Shown here one piece after another: positions 42,117 through 52,600 of a stretch of 64,000 bases of DNA (its first letter is position 1; the number at the start of each line of letters is the position of its first letter). Source of the stretch: Stakelama pacifica (GTDB lineage: Bacteria; Pseudomonadota; Alphaproteobacteria; Sphingomonadales; Sphingomonadaceae); contig NZ_SNWD01000015.1 of the NCBI RefSeq assembly GCF_004361835.1, positions 1 through 64,000 of the forward strand, read 5' to 3'. Both the position numbers and the translations under genes were made by a program. Below the pieces are notes generated by a model, which worked only from the letters and a program-made list of their open reading frames with translations, was not told where the DNA came from and searched no databases.

Positions 42117-42475
42117 ACCGGTTCGGTCCGGATCATTTCGGCAAGCGCGGCAAAGCTACCCCCTTTTGCCGCGCTTTCCAGTTCCCGCTCCAGCGCGCGA
42201 TATAGCGCCAGCACCCGCTCGCCCGTCGCGGTCAGCCGCGCGCCGCGCCGCTTTCCGCCACCCGGATGCGCCTCGACCAGCGGCGCGGACCAGCAGCGGT
42301 TCATCTCATCGACCAGCAGCCAGCTTCGCCGGTAGCTCATCCCCATTTCGCGGCCTGCAGCAGAGATTGAACCGCCGCGCGCGATCGCATCAAGCAGATC
42401 GGCCTTGCCCGGCCCGATGGCGATGGCGTCCCCGCAGAAAAGTTGCAGCTTCAGCTTCAGCGCCCCGATACGCAT
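42104..42475 (-). CDS. ModE-like winged-helix molybdenum regulator
   Basis: This is a 123-residue protein with the N-terminal DNA-binding domain of ModE: LLDAIARGGSISAAGREMGMSYRRSWLLVDEMN and then the wing GGGKRRGARLTATGERVL. The molybdate-binding TOBE domains of full ModE are absent, so it belongs to the short ModE-N group. No molybdate transporter is nearby, but the window does contain a molybdenum dehydrogenase 33 kb away. Confidence 0.88.
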   Translation of the reverse strand: MRIGALKLKLQLFCGDAIAIGPGKADLLDAIARGGSISAAGREMGMSYRRSWLLVDEMNRCWSAPLVEAHPGGGKRRGARLTATGERVLALYRALERELESAAKGGSFAALAEMIRTEPVHTP

Positions 42476-42642
42476 GGCAATTCTTCTCCTTCAGCCGCTT
42501 CCTTATGCAGCGCCTTGCCAGCGGCAGCAAAACAGCGCACCCTTGCCGCTCTATCGGGCAGCAGGTCGGATATTGCCTATTCGTTAAGCATATCAACCGA
42601 TCGGGCCGATGCGCGCATCCCGGAAATCCGGCGTCCGCAAAC

Positions 42643-42658
42643 TGGCACGGTTATTGAT
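42643..42658 (+). promoter_or_regulatory. Sigma54-like (-24/-12) promoter of glnB-glnA
   Basis: TGGCACG-GTTA-TTGAT has the -24 block identical to the consensus and the GG to G spacing correct, with one mismatch in the -12 block (TTGAT for TTGCA/T). It lies 97 bp before glnB. Nitrogen genes are the classical sigma54/NtrC targets. Confidence 0.5.
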
Positions 42659-42754
42659 AGGCACGCGTGCGACGATAGAAGCGAAATGCCGCGCTTAAGG
42701 TGGAGGGCCTTGCGCGGATGACAGGACCGAGTTTGTGATTTCGGGGGAGCGTGA

Positions 42755-43093
<339 letters not shown>

Positions 43094-43185
43094 CGCGACG
43101 CAGCATTTCCGAGAAGACTTTTGCCGCGCTCGCAATTTGATTGCACGATTCGCGGCGAATCCGTTCCAATATGAAAGGGCACATC

Positions 43186-44598
43186 ATGGCCAACGACGCC
43201 AGCAGCATCCTGAAAATGATCAAGGAAAACGAAGTCGAGTGGGTGGACCTGCGTTTCACCGACCCGAAGGGCAAGTGGCAGCATCTGACCATGGTCGCCT
43301 CGGCGCTGGGCGAGGATGAGCTTTCCGACGGCCTGATGTTCGACGGTTCGTCGATCGAAGGGTGGAAGGCGATCAACGAGTCGGACATGGTGCTGAAGCC
43401 CGACCTCGAATCGCCGTATATGGACCCCTTTTCGGCCACGCCGATGATGATCCTGTTCTGCGACGTCGTTGAACCGTCGACCGGCGAGCTTTATGCCCGC
43501 GATCCGCGCTCGACCGCGAAGCGCGCAGAAGCCTATCTGAAGAATACCGGCATCGGCGACACCATCTATGTCGGCCCCGAAGCCGAATTCTTCATGTTCG
43601 ACGATGTCCGTTTCGAAAACGGCTATGCGACCAGCTATTACGCGATCGACGATATCGAACTGCCGACCAATTCGGGCAAGGAATATGAAGTCGGCAATAT
43701 GGGCCATCGCCCGCGCGCCAAGGGCGGTTATTTCCCCGTCGCGCCGGTCGACAGCGCCGTCGATATCCGCGGCGAGATGGTGTCGACCATGCTCGAAATG
43801 GGCCTGCCCTGCGACAAGCATCACCATGAAGTCGCCGCCGCTCAGCACGAGCTGGGCCTCACTTTCGGCACGCTGACCCAGACCGCCGACCGGATGCAGA
43901 TCTATAAATATGTGGTTCAGCAGGTTGCGGCTGCCTATGGCAAATCGGCAACCTTCATGCCCAAGCCGATCAAGGACGATAACGGGTCGGGCATGCACAC
44001 GCATATGTCGATCTGGAACGGCAAGGAGCCGTTGTTCGCCGGGAACGGCTATGCGGGCCTTTCGGAAACCTGCCTTTATTATATCGGCGGCGTCATCAAG
44101 CATGCGCGCGCACTGAACGCCTTCACCAACCCGACGACCAACAGCTATAAGCGGCTGGTGCCGGGCTTCGAAGCACCGGTGCTGCTGGCCTATTCCAGCC
44201 GCAACCGCTCGGCATCGTGCCGCATTCCGTACGGCACGGGCAGCAAGGCGAAGCGGGTCGAATTCCGCTTCCCCGATGCACTCGCCAATCCGTATCTCGC
44301 TTATGCGGCGCTGATGATGGCGGGTCTCGACGGCATTCAGAACAAGATTCATCCCGGCGAAGCCATGGACAAGAATCTGTACGACCTGCCGCCGGCAGAG
44401 CTGGTCAACGTCCCCACCGTGTGCGGTTCGCTTCGCGAAGCGCTGATCGCGCTGCAGGAAGATCACGAATTCCTGCTGAAGGGCGATGTGTTCACCAAGG
44501 ACCAGATCGAGGCTTATGCCGAGCTGAAATGGCAGGATGTCATCCGGTTCGAAACCACGCCGAGCCCGGTCGAATATGACATGTATTATTCTTCGTAA
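43186..44598 (+). CDS. glnA: Type I glutamine synthetase
   Basis: This is a GS of 470 residues that condenses glutamate and ammonia. The chain shows the [10 protein letters not shown] beta-grasp segment, [10 protein letters not shown] and [12 protein letters not shown] active-site segments, and the adenylylation tyrosine Y399 in NLYDLPPAE, so the enzyme is controlled by GlnE and P-II. The start at 43186 has AAAGGG 6 nt before it. It lies 92 bp after glnB and ends at a strong terminator. Confidence 0.98.
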   Translation: MANDASSILKMIKENEVEWVDLRFTDPKGKWQHLTMVASALGEDELSDGLMFDGSSIEGWKAINESDMVLKPDLESPYMDPFSATPMMILFCDVVEPSTGELYARDPRSTAKRAEAYLKNTGIGDTIYVGPEAEFFMFDDVRFENGYATSYYAIDDIELPTNSGKEYEVGNMGHRPRAKGGYFPVAPVDSAVDIRGEMVSTMLEMGLPCDKHHHEVAAAQHELGLTFGTLTQTADRMQIYKYVVQQVAAAYGKSATFMPKPIKDDNGSGMHTHMSIWNGKEPLFAGNGYAGLSETCLYYIGGVIKHARALNAFTNPTTNSYKRLVPGFEAPVLLAYSSRNRSASCRIPYGTGSKAKRVEFRFPDALANPYLAYAALMMAGLDGIQNKIHPGEAMDKNLYDLPPAELVNVPTVCGSLREALIALQEDHEFLLKGDVFTKDQIEAYAELKWQDVIRFETTPSPVEYDMYYSS

Positions 44599-44648
44599 TT
44601 AACAGATCCTTCATCCGCCCTGTTCCAAAGGCGGATACGGACAGCAGG

Positions 44649-44676
44649 CACCCGGGAGGCAACTCCCGGGTGTTTT
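44649..44676 (+). terminator. Rho-independent terminator of glnA
   Basis: CACCCGGGAG-GCAA-CTCCCGGGTG is a perfect 10-bp stem followed by TTTT, 50 bp after the glnA stop. Confidence 0.9.
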
Positions 44677-44750
44677 GCGTTTCAGGAACGGAAAGAAACG
44701 CAATCTCAATACGTTGGCCATGGACGTACTGCTTACTCGAAAGGACGCCC

Positions 44751-45359
44751 ATGTCGATCAACGCCCTTGCCATCAACTGCACGCTCAAATCCGATCCGTC
44801 CGCTGAATCCTCGACCGACGCGATGATCGCGGTGCTCAAATCCGCCTTTGCCGATCATGAGGTGACGGTCACCGAGACGATCCGCATGGCAGCGCATGAC
44901 ATCAAGCCGGGCGTAACGTCGGACGAGGGCGAAGGCGATGCCTGGCCCGAATTGCGCGAGAAAATCCTTGCCGCCGATATCCTGATCTTTGCCGGGCCGA
45001 TCTGGATGGGACAGATTTCCAGCGTGGCGAAGCGCGTGCTGGAACGTATGGACGCTTTCGTTTCCGAAACCGACGATCATGGCCGGATGCCGAGTTATGG
45101 CAAGGTTGCAGTTGCGGCAATCGTCGGCAATGAAGACGGCGCGCACGCATCTTCGGCACAGATTTTTCAGGCGCTGAACGATGTCGGCTATACCCTCCCG
45201 CCGGTCGCTGCCTGTTACTGGGTGGGCGAAGCGATGGGCTCGACCGATTTCAAGGATCTGGACGAAGTGCCCGAAAAGGTGAGCAAGACCGCCGACATGG
45301 TCGCGTCGAACGCAGCGCATGTCGCGCGGCTGCTCCACACCATTTCCTTTCCGGGGTGA
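44751..45359 (+). CDS. NAD(P)H-dependent flavodoxin-family oxidoreductase
   Basis: The 202 residues have a flavodoxin fold beginning NALAINCTLKSDPSAESST, with ADILIFAGPIWMGQISSVAKRVLER for the flavin and quinone site. It belongs to the NADPH-dependent FMN-reductase/WrbA-like group. AAGGA precedes the ATG at 44751 by 6 nt. It stands alone after the glnA terminator. Confidence 0.85.
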   Translation: MSINALAINCTLKSDPSAESSTDAMIAVLKSAFADHEVTVTETIRMAAHDIKPGVTSDEGEGDAWPELREKILAADILIFAGPIWMGQISSVAKRVLERMDAFVSETDDHGRMPSYGKVAVAAIVGNEDGAHASSAQIFQALNDVGYTLPPVAACYWVGEAMGSTDFKDLDEVPEKVSKTADMVASNAAHVARLLHTISFPG

Positions 45360-45397
45360 TCCACCCGGCGGCGGTGGCGCAGCTTATACCGGGTTTC

Positions 45398-45630
45398 GTT
45401 GATCCGGGCCGGTTGTACCGACGCAGAGCGATCCAGAGCGCCCGGCAACCTCGCATCGAGCCGGTCCGCGCCACTATAGTGCCACACGCCTACGGCCCCG
45501 GCCTCCGCCGGGGCGGCGCATGGGGTTAGCGGCTTATATGCACCGCGATTCCCGCAATCGTCGCCCCGGCGCAGGCCGGGGCCGCCATGGTCTGCCGCAC
45601 CCCAGCCCGAAACCCGACCTTGCAAGAAGC
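45398..45630. repeat. Dispersed repeat family B, copy 2
   Basis: Copy 2 of the element at 36904-37140, in the same orientation, with the identical 23-base block at 45528-45550 and the same pair of palindromes. It fills most of the 352-bp gap between two convergent genes. No reading frame in either copy looks like a protein. Confidence 0.8.
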
Positions 45631-45711
45631 GCGGCGCGCGTGCCTCTGGATCGCCGCGCCCCTGCAGGGCTCTCGATCGCGATTCTGAGGTGCGGATCAA
45701 TGCACCGTGGT

Positions 45712-46686
45712 TCAGGGCAGCAGCACCGTCGCGCCCTGTGTTTCGCTCGCCTCGATCGCGCGATGCGCCTCGGCGGCGTCGCGAAGCGCGAAACGCTGTC
45801 CGATTTCGGGCTTCACCGCACCCTGCTCGACCATCGCGAATAGCCGGTCGGCCGATTTCTGCCGACCGCCCTCGCCCGCGACATAGTCGAACAAAGTCGG
45901 GCGCGTGACGAACAGCGATCCCTTTTGCGCCAGCGTGCCCAGCGCGACGTCATTCACCGGGCCGCTCGCGTTGCCATAGCTGACGATCAGCCCGCGCCGC
46001 GAAGCGCTGTCGAGCGAGGCGGTCCAGGTCGCTTTCCCCACCCCGTCGAAAATCACCGGCACACCCGCGCCGTCGGTGATTTCACGAACACGGGCGGCAA
46101 TGTCCTCCTCGTCATGACGGATGACATGCGCAGCGCCATTGTCGCGCGCTGCCTGCGCCTTTTCTTCGCTGCCGACCACGCCGATGACGCTCGCCCCGAT
46201 CGCGTCGAGCCAGCCGGTCATGATATGGCCGACCCCTCCGGAAGCGGCATAGACGAGCACGCTCTGCCCCGCCTCGACCTTCGCGCAATTCTCAATCAGC
46301 GCCTGCGCGGTGCAGCCTTTGAGCAGTAACGCGGCAGCCGTCTCATCATCGATACCATCGGGAATGCGGATCAGCTGATCGGCGGGAATGTTGCGATGCG
46401 TGGCATAGGCGCCCAGCGCCGGACCGAACATGCCGACCCGATCGCCCGCCGAGAAGCCCTGCACGCCGCTGCCCACCGCTTCGACGATGCCGACGCCCTC
46501 GAGCCCCAGCCCGGAAGGCAGATCGATGCCGTACAGGCCCGATCGGTGATAAGTGTCGATATAGTTGAGGCCCGCGGCGCTGGTACGAATCCGCGCCTCA
46601 CCCGCCTGCGGTTCAGCGAGATCGACCTCCACCCAGCGCAGCACCTCAGGCCCGCCATGTTCCTCGATGCGGATTGCATATGCCAT
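45712..46686 (-). CDS. NADPH:quinone oxidoreductase (zeta-crystallin type)
   Basis: This is a zinc-free medium-chain dehydrogenase/reductase of 324 residues. It shows GLNYIDTYHRSGLYGIDLPSGLGLEGVG near the front and the nucleotide-binding segment VLVYAASGGVGHIMTGWLDAIGASVIG. It reduces quinones by NADPH and protects against quinone redox stress. It follows the SDR gene in the same direction by 12 bp and is probably co-transcribed with it. Confidence 0.94.
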   Translation of the reverse strand: MAYAIRIEEHGGPEVLRWVEVDLAEPQAGEARIRTSAAGLNYIDTYHRSGLYGIDLPSGLGLEGVGIVEAVGSGVQGFSAGDRVGMFGPALGAYATHRNIPADQLIRIPDGIDDETAAALLLKGCTAQALIENCAKVEAGQSVLVYAASGGVGHIMTGWLDAIGASVIGVVGSEEKAQAARDNGAAHVIRHDEEDIAARVREITDGAGVPVIFDGVGKATWTASLDSASRRGLIVSYGNASGPVNDVALGTLAQKGSLFVTRPTLFDYVAGEGGRQKSADRLFAMVEQGAVKPEIGQRFALRDAAEAHRAIEASETQGATVLLP

Positions 46687-46698
46687 GCTGCTGCTCCC

Positions 46699-47457
46699 TT
46701 ACAGACGCGGCTGACCGTTGGACGCGCTGAGCCCCCCGTCAACCGGCAAATTGACGCCCGTGACGAAACGCGCATCTTCACTCGCCAGAAACGCGATGAC
46801 CGGCGCGATATCTTCGGGCTGGGCAGGTCGCTGCATCGGGATGCGTTTCATGAAGGCGTCGAACTTTGCCTGATCTTCCTTGATGCCGCCCGCCATATCG
46901 GTGTCGGTCATGCTGGGACAGACCGCGTTGACGCGAACGCCTTCGGCGGCATGATCCATCGCCATTGCGCGCACCATGTTGGTGACGGCGCCCTTGGACG
47001 CATTGTAGGCGAGCATCGACCAGTCGCCGCCAAGTCCCGACACCGACGATGTCATGACGATCGCCCCCTTTGCGCGCTTGAGATGCGGCATCGCCGCCTT
47101 CGCCATATGGAAGCAGCCGGCGACATTGACGTCCATGACCTTTTGAAAGTCGCTATCCTCGGTCGCGGTTACATCGCCCTGCGTCGCGATCCCGGCATTG
47201 TTGACCAGAACGTCCACGCCGCCAAACCGGTCGGCCGCTGCCTTCACCGCTTCGGCCGATTGCATCGCCTTGGACACATCGGCGGTGTGGATCAGGGTGC
47301 GCGCCTCGGGCAGGTTCGCCGCCACGCGCTCGAGCTTTTCGCGAGTGCGGCCGATCAGTATCACATTGGCGCCCTCGTCGGAAAAGCGGCGTGCGGTCGC
47401 TTCGCCGATGCCCGACCCGGCGCCCGTCACAATGACGGTTTTTCCTTCGAATCGCAT
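46699..47457 (-). CDS. SDR family oxidoreductase
   Basis: This is a classical short-chain dehydrogenase of 252 residues: TGAGSGIGEATARRF for cofactor, NNAGIATQGD, the catalytic S with YNASKG (Y-x-x-x-K), and a PEDIAPVIAFLASEDARFVTGVNLPVDGG end. The substrate is not evident. The start at 47457 has GGAG 8 nt upstream. It is the first gene of the pair with the quinone oxidoreductase. Confidence 0.94.
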   Translation of the reverse strand: MRFEGKTVIVTGAGSGIGEATARRFSDEGANVILIGRTREKLERVAANLPEARTLIHTADVSKAMQSAEAVKAAADRFGGVDVLVNNAGIATQGDVTATEDSDFQKVMDVNVAGCFHMAKAAMPHLKRAKGAIVMTSSVSGLGGDWSMLAYNASKGAVTNMVRAMAMDHAAEGVRVNAVCPSMTDTDMAGGIKEDQAKFDAFMKRIPMQRPAQPEDIAPVIAFLASEDARFVTGVNLPVDGGLSASNGQPRL

Positions 47458-47586
47458 GATTTCGCTCCATCCTTGCTGTTTGCCCTGCCAACGCGGGCCA
47501 AAGGCCGTGAGTTGCACTGCAATAGGAAGCAGGATGGGAAAAACGGGCCGCGCCGGGTCATGGCGCGGCCCACATCACTTCAAATG

Positions 47587-49461
47587 TTATGCGCCGACAG
47601 GCTCGCTGTCGCTGCGCTGCACCACCACGGTCGAAGAGCGCGGCTCTTCCCCGTCGATCGGCCAGTTGCCGGTCGGGTGCTGGATGTTGATGAAGAAGTT
47701 TTTGAGGTCCGGCGTATAGGCGATGCCGGTGATCTCACACCCTTCGGGGCCGACGAGGAAGCGCTTCGATTCGGCGGTTTCGCGATCGATGTTGAACATG
47801 GCGTTATGCCCGAACACATCCTCGATCGTCCGACCCGACACGCCCGAATTGCCGGGGACGGAATGGTCGGTCTGCACCCAAAGCCGGCCTTCCGGATCGA
47901 CCCGGATTCCGTCGGGGCTGGAGAAAGTGTCGCCGTTGATATTGCCGGTGAGGTTACCCTGCGGCGTGGTGAGCGAGGGATCGCCCGCCAGCAGCAGAAT
48001 ATCCCAGGTGAATTTCATTGCGAGCGGCGAATCGCCCTCTTCCTTCCACCGGATGATATGGCCGTGACGGTTCTGCACGCGCGGATTGGCGGCATCGGTG
48101 ACCTGACGGCTCGAATTGTTGGTCAGCGTCACGAAAACGGTCTTGTCGGGTGCAACGGTGATCCATTCCGGGCGATCCATCACCGTACCGCCGGCAACGC
48201 GCGCCGCCGATTTGGTATTGATCAGCACCGACGCCTGATTGGGGAAATCAACCGTCTGGGGCGTGGTCGCGCCCTGCGAAGTGTTGCCCGGATCGGTCGC
48301 GCCCATGGTGAGGCCGTTCTTGCCGCGCGTCAGTTCCAGCCAGTCGCCCGAACCATCGCCGTTGAAGCGCGCGACATACAGCGTGCCGTAATCGAGCATG
48401 TCGATATTGGCGAGGCGGTTGTCCGGGTTGAACGCACGAGCGCAGACGAATTTATAGATACAGCCCGGCGTCGAATCGTCGCCCATATAGAAGGCGACGC
48501 GGTTATCGTCATCGGTCATGAAGGCGACGTTTTCATGGTCGAAACGGCCCATCGCGGTACGCTTGGTCGGTGCGGCCAGTTCGCCATAGGGGTCGATCTC
48601 GACAACCCAACCATAGCCATCTTCGGGCTGGGTGGGGTCGAGATAATTGTCGGTCGTCTCTTCGCAGGTGAGATAGGTGCCCCATGGCGTATTGCCGCTG
48701 GAACAGTTGTTCAGCGTTCCGACGATTTCGGGACCGATCAGCCCGGCGGCAGGGCCGCCCGCGCGATAGATGGTATTGCCGGTATAGCGTTTGTTATATT
48801 TCGAATCGGTCTTGACCGACCATTTGCCGTCCGAACCCTTGGCAACTTCGATGATCGACACGCCGACGGCGGAAAGCGCGATCTTCTTCTGCTCGTCGGT
48901 CGCGGTGGCGGGATCGTAATCGCCTGCCATCAGGATGTTGAAGTCGGGATATTCCTGATTGATAGCCAGCAGCCCGCCGGTGTTGGGATCGACATCGGGA
49001 AGCTCGTAATAATGCATGCCGTCATGGTTGCCGCCCGCCTGCTTTTCGGTTTCCGCCGACGACTGGAAGCTGCCCGAATAGCCGGGCGCGCCGGCTTCCA
49101 CCGGATCACCCGCCTTGAAGATCGTGTCGACCGTATAGCCCTGCGGCACGGTAACTGTGTCGTTCAAATTGGCTTCGATCGGGTCGAATTCGATCGCATA
49201 GCTGGTCGGTGTCGGCGTCGGTGCGGGGGTGGGTGCCGGTGTGGGGGTCGGCGAAGGCGTTACGACGCTTCCCGAATCATTGTCATCGCATGCAGCCAGT
49301 GCGCCAAGTGCCGGGAGTGCCGACAGCATCAGACCGCGGCGCAGGATCGTGCGGCGATCGGGATTGGCAGCTACGATTTCTTCCAGCGTGGGCGTGTCCA
49401 TGCTGTCAATTTGCAGCGCGGTGCGGCTTGCCGCCCGCGCTTCATCGGTCAAGTGCGACAT
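47587..49461 (-). CDS. phoX: PhoX-family alkaline phosphatase (DUF839)
   Basis: This is a 624-residue PhoX protein, a calcium/iron phosphatase. It starts with two Arg pairs (36-37, 41-42) in a Tat-like leader that also ends in a lipobox L-A-A-C at 55-58, and a Thr-Pro linker (69-87) tethers the enzyme. Catalytic-core marks are NHDGMHYYELP, GTYLTCEETTDNYLDP, GRFDHENVAF and SPDGIRVDPEGRLWVQTDH. It liberates phosphate from organic phosphates outside the inner membrane. AGGGG is 8 nt before the ATG at 49461, and a possible Pho box lies about 90 bp further upstream. Confidence 0.92.
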   Translation of the reverse strand: MSHLTDEARAASRTALQIDSMDTPTLEEIVAANPDRRTILRRGLMLSALPALGALAACDDNDSGSVVTPSPTPTPAPTPAPTPTPTSYAIEFDPIEANLNDTVTVPQGYTVDTIFKAGDPVEAGAPGYSGSFQSSAETEKQAGGNHDGMHYYELPDVDPNTGGLLAINQEYPDFNILMAGDYDPATATDEQKKIALSAVGVSIIEVAKGSDGKWSVKTDSKYNKRYTGNTIYRAGGPAAGLIGPEIVGTLNNCSSGNTPWGTYLTCEETTDNYLDPTQPEDGYGWVVEIDPYGELAAPTKRTAMGRFDHENVAFMTDDDNRVAFYMGDDSTPGCIYKFVCARAFNPDNRLANIDMLDYGTLYVARFNGDGSGDWLELTRGKNGLTMGATDPGNTSQGATTPQTVDFPNQASVLINTKSAARVAGGTVMDRPEWITVAPDKTVFVTLTNNSSRQVTDAANPRVQNRHGHIIRWKEEGDSPLAMKFTWDILLLAGDPSLTTPQGNLTGNINGDTFSSPDGIRVDPEGRLWVQTDHSVPGNSGVSGRTIEDVFGHNAMFNIDRETAESKRFLVGPEGCEITGIAYTPDLKNFFINIQHPTGNWPIDGEEPRSSTVVVQRSDSEPVGA

Positions 49462-49544
49462 ATGCATTCCCCTGTTGAATGACGGCAGGCGGCATCGCCT
49501 CCCAATGCGCAAATGAGCGCCGGGGGAATCCCTATCGGGCGGAA

Positions 49545-49573
49545 AAGACAGTTCGACTGCTATTCAAAGACAG
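49545..49573 (-). promoter_or_regulatory. Possible Pho box upstream of phoX
   Basis: Read on the minus strand, two exact CTGTCTT heptamers lie 22 bp apart (two turns), with a degenerate TAGCAGT between them at the 11-bp phase. PhoB binds 7-bp CTGTCAT-like half-sites spaced 11 bp. It sits 84-112 bp before the phoX start. The middle unit is weak. Confidence 0.4.
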
Positions 49574-49638
49574 TAAGAGTGCAAAACGAAGAATATTTTA
49601 TTACAATGACTTAGCGCATTCCGGAGAGCGTTCGCCGC

Positions 49639-52600
49639 CTAATAATCCTTCGATACCCGCACATTGACGCTTTGCCGTCCGATGGTGGAGACCGAAGAGA
49701 GCAGCGACAGCCAGCGCGTAACCTGAAACTCGGCGCGCGTCGCCGAATAGCCCTGTCCGTCGGAGATGATCTCCACATAAGTGCGCCGGGTGAGATATTT
49801 GCCCGCAGCCAGCGCAGTCGCCTGCCCGGTCTGCGGATCGGCGGGCAGGATGCGCAACCGGTCGAGCCCCGCCGCACGGCGCACGGCGTTGATCGGGTCC
49901 AGCCCGTTGCCGCCATCCTGCAACGCCGCCACCGCGCTTGCCAGTTGCAGCGCTTCGGGTGCCGACAAATTGGTGATCGACGTGCCGAAGAGCAGGCGCG
50001 AGAGCAGCTCGTCCTCGGGCAATGCGGGCGTGCTGGTGAAGCTGATCTCCGGCCTAGCCGAGGTGCCGGTGACGCGGATCGTCGCATTGATGTCCTGCGT
50101 ATCGGCATTGGCGGCGATGTCGAGCGCGGGATTGGGCGGCTGCGTCCCCGAAAAGCGGATAACGCCGCGATCAAGGTCGAACGTCCGGCCCGCAAAATCA
50201 TAATCGCCGCGGATCAGATCGGCGCGGCCGGTAATCGCCGGATTGGTCGGTTCACCGCCGATATGCAGGTCCGCCGACCATTCGCTGTCAAGGCCGAGCC
50301 CGCGTACCATCATCGCGCCCTTGGCCTTTGCGTCCAGATCGAGCTTCCACGGCCGTGTCGGCGTGTCTTCGATATCGGCGCCAAAGGGCCGGTTGATTTC
50401 GCGCGTTTCGATTTGCGGAATTTCGGTCGCCGCTGTGGCTCTGCCCAGCTGATAGCGGCTGCTGACGAGCTGCACATCGCCCGAAATTTCGCCGCCGGCG
50501 CCGGACGAGCGGATGCGCAGCGGCCCGGTGACCGTCGCGGCGATATCGTCGCGATTGATCAGCCGCGCCTTTTCCGCCTGTACTGAAAGGTCGATGCCGA
50601 CGCCGCGTGCGCGCGAGAATTCGAAACTGCCCGATCCGCTGACCTTGCCGTCGCGCCCGTCATTGCCCGCAAAATCGTCGATGACCAGTCGCGAGCCGTC
50701 GAAGCGGCCGCTCGCATTCAGATCGGCGAGCACGGTGCCGGTGGTGGCGCTCTGAATCCGCCCCCCGCGCATGCGAACCGATCCGCGAATGCGTGGATCG
50801 TTGAGGCTGCCGCCGAAATCCGCGCCGATCGCCACTGGACCGGTCAGGTCGAACAGTTCGATACCGCTCAGCCGCCACAGCGTGTCGGCGGGACCGTCAA
50901 AGCGAAGCTGCGCAAACATCGGGGCATTGCCCAGCCGCTCGATCAGGCTGCCCGCCCCGCCCGGCGACAGGCGGATCTGGCCGCGCCCGATCGTCTTGCC
51001 ATTGCTGACCGCGACCGCGCGCGCGGCGAATTTGCCGGGTTGCAGCAGCGCGGCGAGGCCGAGATCGACCGGAGTGGAGGACAGTACCAGCCCCGACCGA
51101 GTCAGCCCGCGCACGGTCAGATTCGCCTTGCCTGTGGGACCGCCCTCGCCGGCCGCCGCATAATGCAACGTGCCGGATGCCGAGCCGCCAAGTCCGAGCC
51201 CCGGATAACCGATATCGAGCACCGATAGCGGCATGGTGTCGAGCGACGCGTCGAAACTGGTGCTCTCCCCCGCCGTACTGCCCGACATCGTCGCCTGACC
51301 GCCCGCAAAGGACAGGGTGGTTTTCGACAAGCGCCAGCCGTCGCCGTCGCGTGCCAGCCGCGCCGGACTGGTGAGGCGGATGGGCTTGCCGTCCAGCGTG
51401 CCGTTGGCGGTGACGACATACAGATCGGGATGGATTTCGGCCTGAGTCTGAATCGCGAAATTGCGCCCCCGGCTCCCGGCAAGCGATGCGTTGAGCAGCC
51501 CGTCGCCGCCGCGCATGCGGATCGTGCCGTTCAGCCGTTCGAGCATCAGGCCGTTCCCCTGCACCCCGCGCGCAATCGCGGTGGCATTGATCTGCGTGCC
51601 TTCGGGATCGAGCAGCACGTCGAAATCGCTCTTGCCGCGCGCGACCTGCAGCGTGGGCCCCAGCCGGGCATCGCGCGCGCTGATCGATCCGCTGATCCGC
51701 TGCATATCCGATTGGGGCGCAAGCGTGAGCGCGCCCGACAGGCCGCCGCCCGCCACCGCCAGCTTGCCTGCAAAACCGCCCTCGACAATGTCGAGCGTGC
51801 CGTTCGCTTCCGTCCCGCTGACCGCGAGCTTTTGAATCGCGATCTGCGCGGTGCCGCCGGGGGGTAGCAGGATATCGCCCGCTATCGTGAACGGCCCCAG
51901 CCGCGATGTGCCCTCACCGGTAAAGCTATAGCCCTGATCGGTGGGGTCGAGATGCGTCACGACCTGTTTCAGCCCCAGCGCGTCATTGGGCCGCGCGAAG
52001 CGGATATCGAGCGTCGGGTGGTCGATCTTGCCGTCGAGCACGAGGGTGAGCGGCCCGTAATCCTGATGCTCGCCCACCGCCTCGATATGGAAACTGCCGT
52101 CGCGGCGGCGATAGCCCTTGCCGCGCAGCGTGAGCGCGGGCGAGGTCAGCACCATATCGTCAAAGCGCAGCACCATGTCCGGGCCGCGCTCCAGCCGCGT
52201 GGTAATTCGCGGCAGGCCCTGCATGAGCGACCGGAAAAAGCCGTTGTCGAGCCGGATCAACCGCGCCGATCCGCGCCCGGCGACACGTATCCCGCCGCCC
52301 GGCACCGGCGTGGCGCGAAGGTCGGAATCGACCTCCACAAGGCCAAGTCCGGGGATCAGATACCGGTGCAATCCGCCCATCATCGAAACGACGAAACGTC
52401 CGGTCTTCAGGTCGATGTACAGGATCAGCTTGCCGCGCAATTTATCCGATCGCAGGTCGAGACCGTTGCCCGTGATACTGTCGGGCGTCACCTTCAGCTG
52501 ACCGTCGAGCCGCAGATTGCGCAGGATACCGCCCGCGACATCACCCACGCCCGTCACCCGCTTCGCGACCAGCCGCAGCGGCACGGTGACGGGCGCTTTG

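Noticed and set aside
46396..49482. 1028-codon plus-strand open frame
   Set aside because: It is antisense to quinone oxidoreductase, SDR and PhoX, all of which have clear family motifs. The composition is that of high-GC shadow frames.
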